Shown here: positions 9,301 to 13,874 of the stretch, one piece after another
How the letters are laid out: every line of letters begins with the position of its first letter
How positions within the stretch are numbered: the first letter of the stretch is position 1
DNA from: Paracoccaceae bacterium
Lineage (GTDB): Bacteria; Pseudomonadota; Alphaproteobacteria; Rhodobacterales; Rhodobacteraceae
Assembly (NCBI GenBank): GCA_026982515.1
Contig: JALSGY010000309.1
Span: 1-15,647, forward strand
Direction of reading: 5' to 3'
Length of the DNA: 15,647 nt
Made by a program: the position numbers and the translations under genes
Notes under the pieces: generated by a model
Databases searched by the model: none
What the model was told of the DNA's origin: nothing
What the model saw: the letters and a program-made list of their open reading frames with translations, nothing else

Positions 9301-9546
9301 GTTGAACGCCTCCTGCGAGGTGACCGCAAGCTGCAACCGGGCCTGCAGGCCCTTATACTGGTCGGCGGCCTCGGCCAGTTCCCGAAGGCCCAGCCCCACG
9401 CCGATGGCGCCGCCAATGTTGCGGAGCGTGTCCCCGACGCGGCTGGCTTGGTCGCGCAGGCGCGAGAGACTCCCCTCGATGGACCGGAAGGCCCGGCGCG
9501 TCTCGTCGACGGCGGTAATGAGGATCTGTGCGCGGTTGCGTGCCAT
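6379..9546 (-). CDS. Tail tape measure protein
   Basis: At 1055 residues this is the longest gene here, as expected for the protein that sets siphophage tail length. Residues 1-65 are the usual basic start (ARNRAQILITAVDETRRAF), then a tape-measure N-terminal domain (about 65-245) with 'LQFGQALAAGQLRGDEFNSVIEQTPRLAQAIA' and 'GKLTSKVVLDAL'. A hydrophobic stretch lies at about 366-398, and long alanine/arginine-rich coiled-coil regions follow (about 600-850). The lambda H-type C-terminal domain is near 865-950 (AFRDFARSVIASINRIAAQKLAQ, GGIGG), then 'AAGGYVTGPGTSTSDSIPARLSAGEYVINA', another family hallmark. At about 0.15 nm per residue the tail would be near 150-160 nm before any processing. No Shine-Dalgarno sequence is visible before the ATG, and unlike its neighbours it is not coupled to an upstream gene. 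Confidence 0.95.
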   Translation of the reverse strand: MARNRAQILITAVDETRRAFRSIEGSLSRLRDQASRVGDTLRNIGGAIGVGLGLRELAEAADQYKGLQARLQLAVTSQEAFNRADRELFDIAQRNRAPLSETVTLYAKLAPSIRALGRDQRDALAVTEAISQSVALSGASAEAASGALLQFGQALAAGQLRGDEFNSVIEQTPRLAQAIADGLGVPLGSLRALAQQGKLTSKVVLDALLGQKERLAQEYAALPDTVSGALTRLRNAFLRAFGERDAGTGFTAGLAKAIQFLAAHIDLLIQLVGTALVAAFGRMAASMVASVAASRAEAAARLNNLRLIQAESTARLRSARAALAQAAAQGKATAALRADVAKAAQEAVNAQRAFAEAARGTTLLARAGGLLRGALAVLGGPIGLIVTGLGLLATAAFSARDKVVAFGGKTATIGQIVSAAWELVTEKIGAFVDALIGLVGINDKTWASLRETVIDGVAAIGRAVRSFVNGIIGAFNAVGKVVGITAAFLVRRFKRALSDIAALARALGRDILAIFKGDFSFRHLKATLRRGMEEMRGFGKALGDAIKESLGRDYVGETARAIAARIRSEQKRQRLFARPQANGSRSTEDNAARLKLAQAQSDAELRILKEGLAQTSRAFDRALDDRLVSISDYYAAKTAIEQREIDAEIARKRQALAAQRRILREAGDEKARLDAKASIIKIEADLIALNNRRREVEVANARKAAAAERELNDALAQARDELARLTGTGTDAQRREAIARGYRDLRARLLAENDTAGVSLIDRLIDVKAAQANLDALESKWRLTAERMRNAQEAIRIQQQAGLLTEAQAREQIVRLQHQSATEMEKLLPLMEQAARAIGPEAVARVQAWKNELARTRLVVDEVAVRVKGQVQDAFATMFERIGSGAKSAKEAFRDFARSVIASINRIAAQKLAQSLFGGISGGIGGFVGTLFKGFAAGGYVTGPGTSTSDSIPARLSAGEYVINAASVKKVGVAFLDAINGGAFAPRWRGPNLALAAGGLVPDARPADAAQGQGVRIVNVIDPAMAEDYLNSSAGEKTILNILQRNAGAVRQVLA

Positions 9547-9614
9547 AGGACTTCAGCCGCTTATTGAGTCAGGGCAAAATGAGAACATGTGGCAACAACC
9601 AACGGAATGGACCA

Positions 9615-9791
9615 ATGACGGAAGACAAAAAGCGCGGTAACGAGACATCGAGGGCCGACGACAGGGCCTCGCTTGGCGATTTCATCCGTCAATCACCACT
9701 TGCGGGTAGCAATATTGATCTCCAGAGGGACAAGAGCCGTACCCGCGATGAAGCGCTCTTTGATGAATCAGGCGAAGCTCCTGACCTCTAG
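9615..9791 (+). CDS. Small plus-strand gene in the tail operon (moron-like), 58 aa
   Basis: This is the only plus-strand gene amid the tail genes. The chosen ATG has GGA eight bases upstream; an in-frame start at 9564 would add 17 residues without a better site. The product is highly charged (MTEDKKRGNETSRADDRAS), then has 'SLGDFIRQSPLAGSNIDLQRDKSRTRDEALF'. The 'FIRQSPL.GS.IDL.RDKS..RD' part resembles the C-terminal, toxin-contacting tail of Phd/YefM/VapB-type antitoxins, but the N-terminal DNA-binding half is absent and no toxin gene is next to it. GC counted by hand is about 55 percent, clearly lower than the flanking genes, which suggests separate acquisition. The gene fills a 247-base gap between minus-strand genes, like a phage moron. 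No convincing promoter or terminator was found. Function is unknown. Confidence 0.45.
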   Translation: MTEDKKRGNETSRADDRASLGDFIRQSPLAGSNIDLQRDKSRTRDEALFDESGEAPDL

Positions 9792-9793
9792 GG

Positions 9794-10513
9794 CTAGTTT
9801 CGAAATTCCTTCTGAATAGCCAAAGCAAGCCGCGGGAGCTTGCGCCGAACGGCGGATTCCAGGTCGAACCGTTTGCGCAGGCGCACCGAATCAACCAGCA
9901 AAGCAACGGGGATCTCCTGCCCGCGACGCAGGCGTTTCTGCCCCGTGCGCAGCCGCTCGCCGCGCTTGAAGCGCGCGAGCGCCCGGTCGTTCTCGCGGAG
10001 GTTCTCCGCCATCAGGATGGCTCTGCCGTTTCGCTCGATGAAAAAGGCGTTGCCCGAGCGCATCAAGCTGTCGATCACGCGCAAGAAGGCCTTGCGGCCG
10101 ATGCGCTGGTGGCGCGGCAACAGCGGGATCAGCATGCGCCCGCCGATGGCGCCGCCTTTCTCGTGGATGCCGAGCCAGGGGATCCTCGATCCGACGTAGA
10201 GGGCCGGAAAAAATCGCCGGGAGCGATTTTTGACAGCCGACAGGCTGGCCCCGAAGGGGCGGGCTCCAGGGATGGAGCCCGCAAAGCGCTCCCGCCGGTT
10301 CCGATACACCCTAGCGCGCATGGACTTGAGGAAGGCTGCCTTGCGCACGTTGAAGGTACGGCGCATGTCGCGGCGCACATCCTCTGCCATCTCCCGGCCC
10401 ACGGTGCGCATGGCCCGGACGGTAGCCTGGCGCATGGCTTGCTGTGTCTGCGAGCGCCAGGCGTTGAAACGGCGCCGGTCGAGCAGGCCCTCGGCGGTCA
10501 GGCTAATCCTCAC
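9794..10513 (-). CDS. Basic phage tail protein, DUF6441-like, 239 aa
   Basis: The start is a GTG overlapping the end of the GT frame by 11 bases. The product is very arginine-rich and opens with MRISLTAEGLLDRRRFNAWR and an amphipathic helix region (about 20-60). A beta-rich part follows, with 'LGIHEKGGAIGGRMLIPLLP' near 112-132, and then 'NAFFIERNGRAILM'. The HE-KGG-I-G-R-M-L-IPL pattern is typical of phage proteins grouped as DUF6441 and, more loosely, of minor tail/tail-completion proteins of the lambda Z and HK97 gp10 kind. Residues about 78-102 are encoded by a 74-bp run of four hairpins and read like an insertion (SIPGARPFGASLSAVKNRSR). Removing them would join 'RERFAG' to 'FFPALYVG', so the fold may tolerate the insert as a loop. 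Family call is moderate. Confidence 0.65.
   Translation of the reverse strand: MRISLTAEGLLDRRRFNAWRSQTQQAMRQATVRAMRTVGREMAEDVRRDMRRTFNVRKAAFLKSMRARVYRNRRERFAGSIPGARPFGASLSAVKNRSRRFFPALYVGSRIPWLGIHEKGGAIGGRMLIPLLPRHQRIGRKAFLRVIDSLMRSGNAFFIERNGRAILMAENLRENDRALARFKRGERLRTGQKRLRRGQEIPVALLVDSVRLRKRFDLESAVRRKLPRLALAIQKEFRN
10209..10282. repeat. Chain of four perfect hairpins inside a coding sequence (palindromic element)
   Basis: Four perfect inverted repeats lie end to end. They are 10209-10231 (AAAAATCGC / GCGATTTTT, 9-bp stem, 5-base loop), 10234-10247 (CAGCC / GGCTG, 4-base loop), 10248-10260 (GCCCC / GGGGC, loop GAA) and 10259-10282 (GCGGGCTCCA / TGGAGCCCGC, 10-bp stem, 4-base loop). Only two unpaired bases separate the first two, and the last two share two bases. 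The first hairpin has A and T tracts on both sides, like a weak two-way terminator. The element is in frame within the DUF6441-like gene and adds about 25 codons. Length, compact palindromes and in-frame placement resemble REP-type or Rickettsia-palindromic-type elements. No second copy occurs in this window, so its repetitive nature is inferred. Confidence 0.8.
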
Positions 10514-11074
10514 GGCGCAGTTCCCGGTGAAGCCGCTCGATGGCAGCCTTGTCGCCCTGGGCGCCGTGGCTGGTCACGGTGAGCATTGCTGCCAGCCGCT
10601 CGCGCTCGATCCGGGCTTCCGCCTCGAGAAAGGCGTTCATCTGGGCCAGCGTGTAGTTCAGGACATCGGGGTAGCGGTGGCCGGCGCGGACGAGCCGGTG
10701 GACGCACTCGATCCATCCAGCCGCCCCCCGATCTTCTCGGACAGGCGAGTGACGTTGGGCGCCACCCGGGCCACGAAAAAATCGGCGTTCACCTCGAAGA
10801 CCGCGGCGGCCAGTTGCAAGGCGTCGTCCAGGTCCAGGTCGTCCACCCACTCGCGCGGGCGACGGCAGGCCAGGGCCAGGGCGTCGAGCAGCGCCTCGCC
10901 GTGCTCGGCCAGCAGCGCGAGCCAGTCCGGCTCGCCCGCCAGCTGCTCGGCAAAGGGCCGGATGGCCCGGAGCATGGCCGGGAACTCGCCCACGCGCAGC
11001 GGGGTGATTTCGATCCGGCTGCCGGCGATCTCCATCACGACCGGCTCCGGCGCCAGGATGTTCAAATCTTCCAT
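10503..11074 (-). CDS. Tail assembly chaperone GT (frameshift product)
   Basis: A second frame, -1 relative to G, runs past the G stop to a TAG at 10503 and encodes the T-like domain. That domain (WIECVHRLVRAGHRYPDVLNYTLAQMNAFLEAEARIERERLAAML) has no start of its own near its conserved beginning. In lambda and most long-tailed phages G and T are joined by a programmed -1 frameshift, and the GT fusion loads tail tube protein onto the tape measure. If the shift occurs at the C-GGG-GGG site (10724-10730), 117 G codons join 73 T codons, giving a 190-residue protein. The pattern 'GHRY..V...TL.Q..AF' is typical of the T part. Position between tube and tape measure genes agrees. The existence of the fusion is well supported; the exact slip site is not proven. 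Confidence 0.78.
10658..11074 (-). CDS. Tail assembly chaperone G
   Basis: This 138-residue protein starts eight bases after the tail tube stop with GAGG six bases before the ATG. Residues 1-30 (MEDLNILAPEPVVMEIAGSRIEITPLRVGE) form the short beta start, and the rest is helical: 'FPAMLRAIRPFAEQL', 'WLALLAEHGEALLDALALACRRP', 'VDDLDLDDALQLAAAVFEVNADFFVARV'. This is the usual pattern of G-type chaperones, including the 'L..L...VFEVNADFF' block. The last 20 residues are Ser/Ala/Thr-rich and low in complexity, as expected of sequence read past the frameshift point. G is normally made in large excess over GT and keeps the tape measure soluble until the tube assembles around it. Confidence 0.85.
   Translation of the reverse strand: MEDLNILAPEPVVMEIAGSRIEITPLRVGEFPAMLRAIRPFAEQLAGEPDWLALLAEHGEALLDALALACRRPREWVDDLDLDDALQLAAAVFEVNADFFVARVAPNVTRLSEKIGGRLDGSSASTGSSAPATATPMS
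10724..10730 (-). promoter_or_regulatory. Candidate -1 frameshift site C-GGG-GGG
   Basis: On the coding strand the G frame reads ATC GGG GGG CGG, so a run of six G gives two glycine codons in exactly the phase needed for a -1 slip. The A-site tRNA re-pairs perfectly on GGG, while the P-site tRNA would meet CGG with a first-position mismatch. It lies immediately before the conserved part of the T domain, which makes it the preferred site. A second candidate in the same phase, T-TTT-TTC at 10775-10781, is a textbook slippery heptamer but lies inside the conserved G domain. Confidence 0.5.
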
Positions 11075-11082
11075 GACGTCCC

Positions 11083-11835
11083 TCACAGGAGCACGATGCG
11101 ACCGAACTGACCGAGATCGCCGGCGGCGGGCTTCAGGGTGTCCGCGAGCACCTGCCCGGACAGCTCGAACTTGAGCAGCTCGTCGGTGATCACCGAGAGT
11201 TCGTTCGCCGGGTTGATGGCGACCCGGTAGAGGTCGATCACCACCTCGCGGTTGCTGTCGGCGGTGTTGAGCCCTTCGAAGCGTACCCACCGTTCGGGCA
11301 GCGGCTGGGTGAACATGGCGGTGCTCTGGGCGGTGCCGTAGGCGTAATCCACCGTGAAGGGCTCGGTGTAGGGACCGCCGGTGGTGGCGTCATTGATCAC
11401 GATGGAGCCGTGTTTGGCGTTGACCGTGTACTGGGTGGGCGGCAGCGTCTGGGGCGTGGCGGACGAGTCCCGCACCACCACCGAGGAGACATTCTGCTGC
11501 GCCAGCAGATAGAGACTGCCCGGGGTGACCGGGTTGGGCAGCGCCTCGCCGGTGACGGTGCCCGCGGCCACCTGGGTGGTGGTGCCGTAGAGGGCCAGCT
11601 CCAGATTGACCGGCACCAGCTCCTCCAGGGTGCAGGAGAACTCGCCCTTCTTGGTCTTGATCAGCTGCAGGTCGGTGAGCCGCTGGCCGCTGGTGGACTC
11701 CTGGTGCTCCAGGGTTTCCACCGACAGCGACACCTTCAGCTCAGGCACGTTGCCCACGTAGCTCAGCCCCTGCGGGTTGCCGGCGGCATCACGGGCGCCG
11801 ATGTAGACGCGCCCCTGTCCGGAAAAATAGGCCAT
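11083..11835 (-). CDS. Major tail tube protein (gpV-like)
   Basis: The ATG has AAAGGAG seven bases upstream, one of the best ribosome sites in the window, fitting a protein needed in many copies. The 250-residue product is beta-rich, has no hydrophobic helix, and begins MAYFSGQGRVYIGARDAAG. It continues with 'YVGNVPELKVSLSVETLEHQES', 'TKKGEFSCTLEELVPVNLELALYG' and a C-terminal 'ELSVITDELLKFELSGQVLAD', a layout characteristic of phage tail tube proteins. Directly downstream is the G/GT chaperone pair and directly upstream the small DUF7210-type gene, the normal neighbours of a tube gene. It should polymerise as stacked hexameric rings around the tape measure. The call is secure from order and sequence pattern. 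Confidence 0.9.
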   Translation of the reverse strand: MAYFSGQGRVYIGARDAAGNPQGLSYVGNVPELKVSLSVETLEHQESTSGQRLTDLQLIKTKKGEFSCTLEELVPVNLELALYGTTTQVAAGTVTGEALPNPVTPGSLYLLAQQNVSSVVVRDSSATPQTLPPTQYTVNAKHGSIVINDATTGGPYTEPFTVDYAYGTAQSTAMFTQPLPERWVRFEGLNTADSNREVVIDLYRVAINPANELSVITDELLKFELSGQVLADTLKPAAGDLGQFGRIVLL

Positions 11836-11837
11836 GG

Positions 11838-12002
11838 TCAGTCTCCTTTACGCGAAGGTTGCTTGATGGGATTGGACGTCGCCGCCTTGGCGACCTTGAG
11901 GTCGATCAGCCATTTGGCGGAAGCCTCATCGAGGTCGAGGCGCTCCCCGGGCGGATAGCGCTTGCCCGCATGGGTGTGGGATTTCAGCAGTTCGATCTTC
12001 AT
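11838..12002 (-). CDS. Small phage protein, DUF7210-like, 54 aa
   Basis: This short frame sits in the gap before the tube gene, two bases from its ATG, so the tube gene's ribosome site lies inside its last codons. AGAGGA precedes its own ATG by about nine bases and overlaps the end of the preceding gene. The product MKIELLKSHTHAGKRYPPGE followed by 'LDLDEASAKWLIDLKVA' matches the common phage mini-protein pattern 'MKV.L...HTH.G..Y.PG..I.L....A.WLI..GVA', known as DUF7210. Members lie beside tail tube or head-completion genes. Their role is not established; the small beta fold suggests a connector or regulatory part. Despite the short length, gene spacing and family resemblance make it real. 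Confidence 0.8.
   Translation of the reverse strand: MKIELLKSHTHAGKRYPPGERLDLDEASAKWLIDLKVAKAATSNPIKQPSRKGD
11843..11849 (-). promoter_or_regulatory. Ribosome binding site of the tail tube gene
   Basis: AAAGGAG seven bases before the ATG. The bases from the site through the first codons (11830-11852) match those of the capsid gene (13867-13889) at 21 of 23 positions, including the CTGACC spacer and the ATGGCC start. Confidence 0.8.
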
Positions 12003-12007
12003 GGGTC

Positions 12008-12451
12008 TTATCCTCTCTGGGTGAGGTCATGGGCACGGGTGCGATAGCGGATCGCGTAGCGGGCGGGGATGGCGGCCACCGTGCCGTCGGCGTCCTCCAC
12101 CTCCCACTCGCAATCGATCTCGAGCATTGCGATCGCGAGACCGTTCAGGCCCGGGTCGTCCATGAGCGCCGCGTGGGCCGCGACCAGCAGCGCGTCGGCC
12201 TCGGTCTCCGGCGCCGCCGGCGGTACCGCGCGGGCCAGCGCCACCACCCGGATCACCAGCTCCCGCTCGACCCGGTCGTTGGGCCGGTCGATCACCTCGT
12301 CGCTCTCGGGGAAGACGACCACCGCGGGCGCCTGCTCGCGGGTCAGCGCCACGGTGGGCGAGCGGTGCACCTCGGCGCCCAGGGGCGCGAGATTCGCGGC
12401 AATACGGCTCACTGCCGCTTGCAGGATCTGCTCGCGGATGGAATTGGGCAT
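12008..12451 (-). CDS. Probable tail terminator / completion protein (gpU-like)
   Basis: The 147-residue product has the outline of lambda U and related tail terminators: an N-terminal helix (SIREQILQAAVSRIAANLAPL), 'APAVVVFPESDEVID', a beta strand 'ERELVIRVVALAR', and a helix with 'ADALLVAAHAALM'. A closing 'CEWEVEDADGTVAAIPARYAIRYRT' matches the family's W..EDAD....A...Y.I.YR pattern. The gene lies between the head-tail joining gene and the tube region, where lambda places Z and U. The gap to the upstream stop is eight bases with no clear Shine-Dalgarno sequence, so initiation probably depends on the preceding gene. Lambda U caps the finished tail tube and forms the head-tail interface. Either U-like or another neck protein is possible; U is the better fit. 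Confidence 0.68.
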   Translation of the reverse strand: MPNSIREQILQAAVSRIAANLAPLGAEVHRSPTVALTREQAPAVVVFPESDEVIDRPNDRVERELVIRVVALARAVPPAAPETEADALLVAAHAALMDDPGLNGLAIAMLEIDCEWEVEDADGTVAAIPARYAIRYRTRAHDLTQRG

Positions 12452-12459
12452 GTCAGGTG

Positions 12460-12747
12460 TCAGAGACGGGTCAGCGTGGCCCGGTGCTCGGTTCCATCGC
12501 CGAGGGCGTGGACCTCGCGCACCTGGTAGGCGCGGCCAGCAATCTGCACCGTGTCGCCGGCGGCGAGAGCCGGCAGGCGCGATGCCGGGTATCGGATGGC
12601 GTACTCGGTGGAGAGCGCGAGCCCGTCGAGCACGGGCTCGTCCGGTGCCCGGAACTCGGCTATGACGGTCACGCCGCCGACGATCACCTCGGTGAGCAGG
12701 CCGGCGGCAGTTGCAGCGTCATACAGCGACTCGAGATCGACGGTCAC
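12460..12747 (-). CDS. Head-tail joining protein (FII-like)
   Basis: I place the start at GTG 12747, because the protein then begins (M)TVDLESLYDAATAAGL, which lines up with the opening of lambda FII (MADFDNLFDAAI). An upstream TTG at 12786 would add 13 unaligned residues. The 95-residue product continues 'VTVIAEFRAPDEPVLDGLALSTEYAIRYPASRLPALAAGDTVQIAGRAYQVREVHALGDG', the beta-barrel layout of the phage head-tail attachment family: 'L..GD.v.i.g..y.V..V.p.gdG'. FII-type proteins bind the filled head and make the site to which the tail attaches. Lambda FII is 117 residues, so this copy is somewhat short. The start codon is only four bases from the stop of a possible 38-codon frame. Confidence 0.78.
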   Translation of the reverse strand: MTVDLESLYDAATAAGLLTEVIVGGVTVIAEFRAPDEPVLDGLALSTEYAIRYPASRLPALAAGDTVQIAGRAYQVREVHALGDGTEHRATLTRL

Positions 12748-12751
12748 AGCC

Positions 12752-12868
12752 TTACGCCCCGCCCGCCGCACACCGCTCGGTGGCAAATTGGAGATCCACG
12801 ATGCGGCGGGCGACGGCGTTCGCGGACGTGCGCATCCCCGCTACGCGGGGCCCCTGCTTACTGCTCAC
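12752..12868 (-). CDS. Possible 38-codon gene between capsid and joining-protein genes
   Basis: A GTG overlaps the capsid gene stop as GTGA and opens a frame ending in TAA four bases before the FII-like start. The spacing is what a coupled gene would show. The predicted product is basic, VSSKQGPRVAGMRTSANAV then ARRIVDLQFATERCAAGGA. Its first 12 codons run through a GC-rich hairpin, so translation might really begin at the internal ATG (12835). I do not recognise a family with certainty. The 'A.ARRIVDLQF..ER' helix looks protein-like, but the frame could equally be a spacer that carries ribosomes from the capsid gene to the next gene. In lambda the FI gene occupies this place, but there is no resemblance to FI. 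Confidence 0.35.
   Translation of the reverse strand: MSSKQGPRVAGMRTSANAVARRIVDLQFATERCAAGGA
12836..12850. repeat. GC-only hairpin just after the capsid gene
   Basis: CCCCGC (12836-12841), loop TAC, GCGGGG (12845-12850) is a perfect 6-bp all-GC stem. The second arm continues into CCCC, so GGGGCCCC (12847-12854) is an alternative palindrome that competes with the hairpin. It lies 15 bases after the major capsid stop. There is no T tract on the minus-strand side, so it is not a standard intrinsic terminator. It may slow 3' decay of the capsid message or reduce expression of what follows. Confidence 0.55.
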
Positions 12869-13872
12869 GCCGTTACCTTGACCAATACGCCAGGGCGGTG
12901 GCACATGGGCAGCGGATTGCTCTGGGTGTGCAGGTCGGTGCCCCGGTCGAACTTGCGCGGCTCCTGCTTGGCGTACAGCGGGCGGCCGAGGGTGTTGGCG
13001 GTCTCGTTGAAGTCCGCCGGCGCGAAATAGGTGGCGAAGGTGTCCACCGTGCCGAGCGGGAAGCAGTGGCCAACGCCTGCGTCGATGAAGCGGCGGGTAT
13101 TGCCGTCGGCGTCCACCGCCTGGCCGCGGTACTCCTCGAAGGTGATGCCAGCGAAGGTGAAGCCCGCGCGCATGTCGGAGCGCAATGCCGCGCCGTCCTG
13201 CCAGCGCTCGTAGGCCTTCTCCACCTTGGGGTGCGAGGTGAGCACGTCGAAGAACTCCTCGGAGACCAGGCAATGGATGCCGGTCATGCGCTCGCCCTTG
13301 AGGTTGTCCTCCAGATGGCGCTTGATGGCGAGGCACTTCTTCTTGACGTCGGTGTTGGCATTGCCCAGGTTGAAGTTGACCACCTTCGGGGTGATGCCGA
13401 ACTCCTGGTACAGGTCGTAGAGCGTGGAGCCGTCGGCGTCCAGGATCACGCCCTTGAGCGCCCCCATGCGCAAATGCTCCAGGGTGATGGCGTGCTTGTT
13501 GCGCATGGTCTGCAGATGCTCGGCCATCACCTGGGCGAGGGTCTGCACCTCGGACTCGGAGCCGAAGGCGCGCACGCCCTGGACCTCCTCGGGCAGCACC
13601 ACGTCGTCGTGGGGGATGTGCGGGATGGTGAAGGTGCGAAGGGCCCGCTTGCCGCGCTTGCCCACGGTACCCGGGGCACCCACCGGCAGGGTCGGCAGCA
13701 GGGTCAGTACGCCGTTCTTCTCCTCCACCGCGATGGAGCGGAAGCGCACCGGCTTCTCGGGCATCAGGCCCATCTGCTCCAGCCGGCCGTAGTTGTTGGG
13801 CAGCAGGTTGATGGCTGCGGTCAGCGCCGTCATCGAAAAGGCCGGCGACTCGAACGGATTGTTCATGGCCAT
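12865..13872 (-). CDS. E: Major capsid protein E
   Basis: The 335-residue product belongs to the lambda E capsid family (lambda E is 341 residues). The start at 13872 has AAAGGAG at seven bases; a longer upstream extension in the same frame overlaps the decoration gene and lacks family sequence. The protein opens MAMNNPFESPAFSMTALTAA with 'INLLPNNYGRLEQMGLMPEKPVRFRSIAVEEKNGVLTLLPT', as E-type proteins do. It then has 'RTFTIPHIPHDD', 'AITLEHLRMGALKGVILDADG' and a late domain 'GITFEEYRGQAVDADGNTRRFIDAGVGHCFPLGT'. It ends with 'TQSNPLPMCHRPGVLVKVTA', a usual terminal signature. It should form the HK97-fold icosahedral shell on the scaffold and be stabilised by the decoration protein encoded just before it. 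The call is secure. Confidence 0.95.
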   Translation of the reverse strand: MAMNNPFESPAFSMTALTAAINLLPNNYGRLEQMGLMPEKPVRFRSIAVEEKNGVLTLLPTLPVGAPGTVGKRGKRALRTFTIPHIPHDDVVLPEEVQGVRAFGSESEVQTLAQVMAEHLQTMRNKHAITLEHLRMGALKGVILDADGSTLYDLYQEFGITPKVVNFNLGNANTDVKKKCLAIKRHLEDNLKGERMTGIHCLVSEEFFDVLTSHPKVEKAYERWQDGAALRSDMRAGFTFAGITFEEYRGQAVDADGNTRRFIDAGVGHCFPLGTVDTFATYFAPADFNETANTLGRPLYAKQEPRKFDRGTDLHTQSNPLPMCHRPGVLVKVTA

Positions 13873-13874
13873 GG

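Noticed and set aside
9528..9600. Promoter for the plus-strand small gene (TTGAGT or TTGCGT as -35)
   Set aside because: No -10 box of reasonable quality lies at 16-18 bases from either, so no promoter is claimed.
9564..9614. 17-residue longer version of the plus-strand small protein
   Set aside because: The earlier start lacks a ribosome site and adds a Gly/Asn/Cys stretch without protein character; ATG 9615 has a better upstream site.
10209..10231. Intrinsic terminator on either strand
   Set aside because: The stem-loop with A and T tracts looks like one, but it lies in the middle of a coding frame and is part of the four-hairpin chain. Its stem has only a short GC core. Termination here would prevent expression of the tape measure and tip genes.
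12748..12786. Upstream TTG start for the FII-like gene
   Set aside because: The added 13 residues (LPPSGVRRAGRKA-like) do not align with the family, whereas the GTG at 12747 gives the expected start next to TVDLESLYDAA.
12836..12850. A CRISPR type I-E-like repeat hairpin (CCCCGC...GCGGGG)
   Set aside because: Only one copy is present, with no spacers or direct repeats around it. Resemblance is limited to the GC stem.
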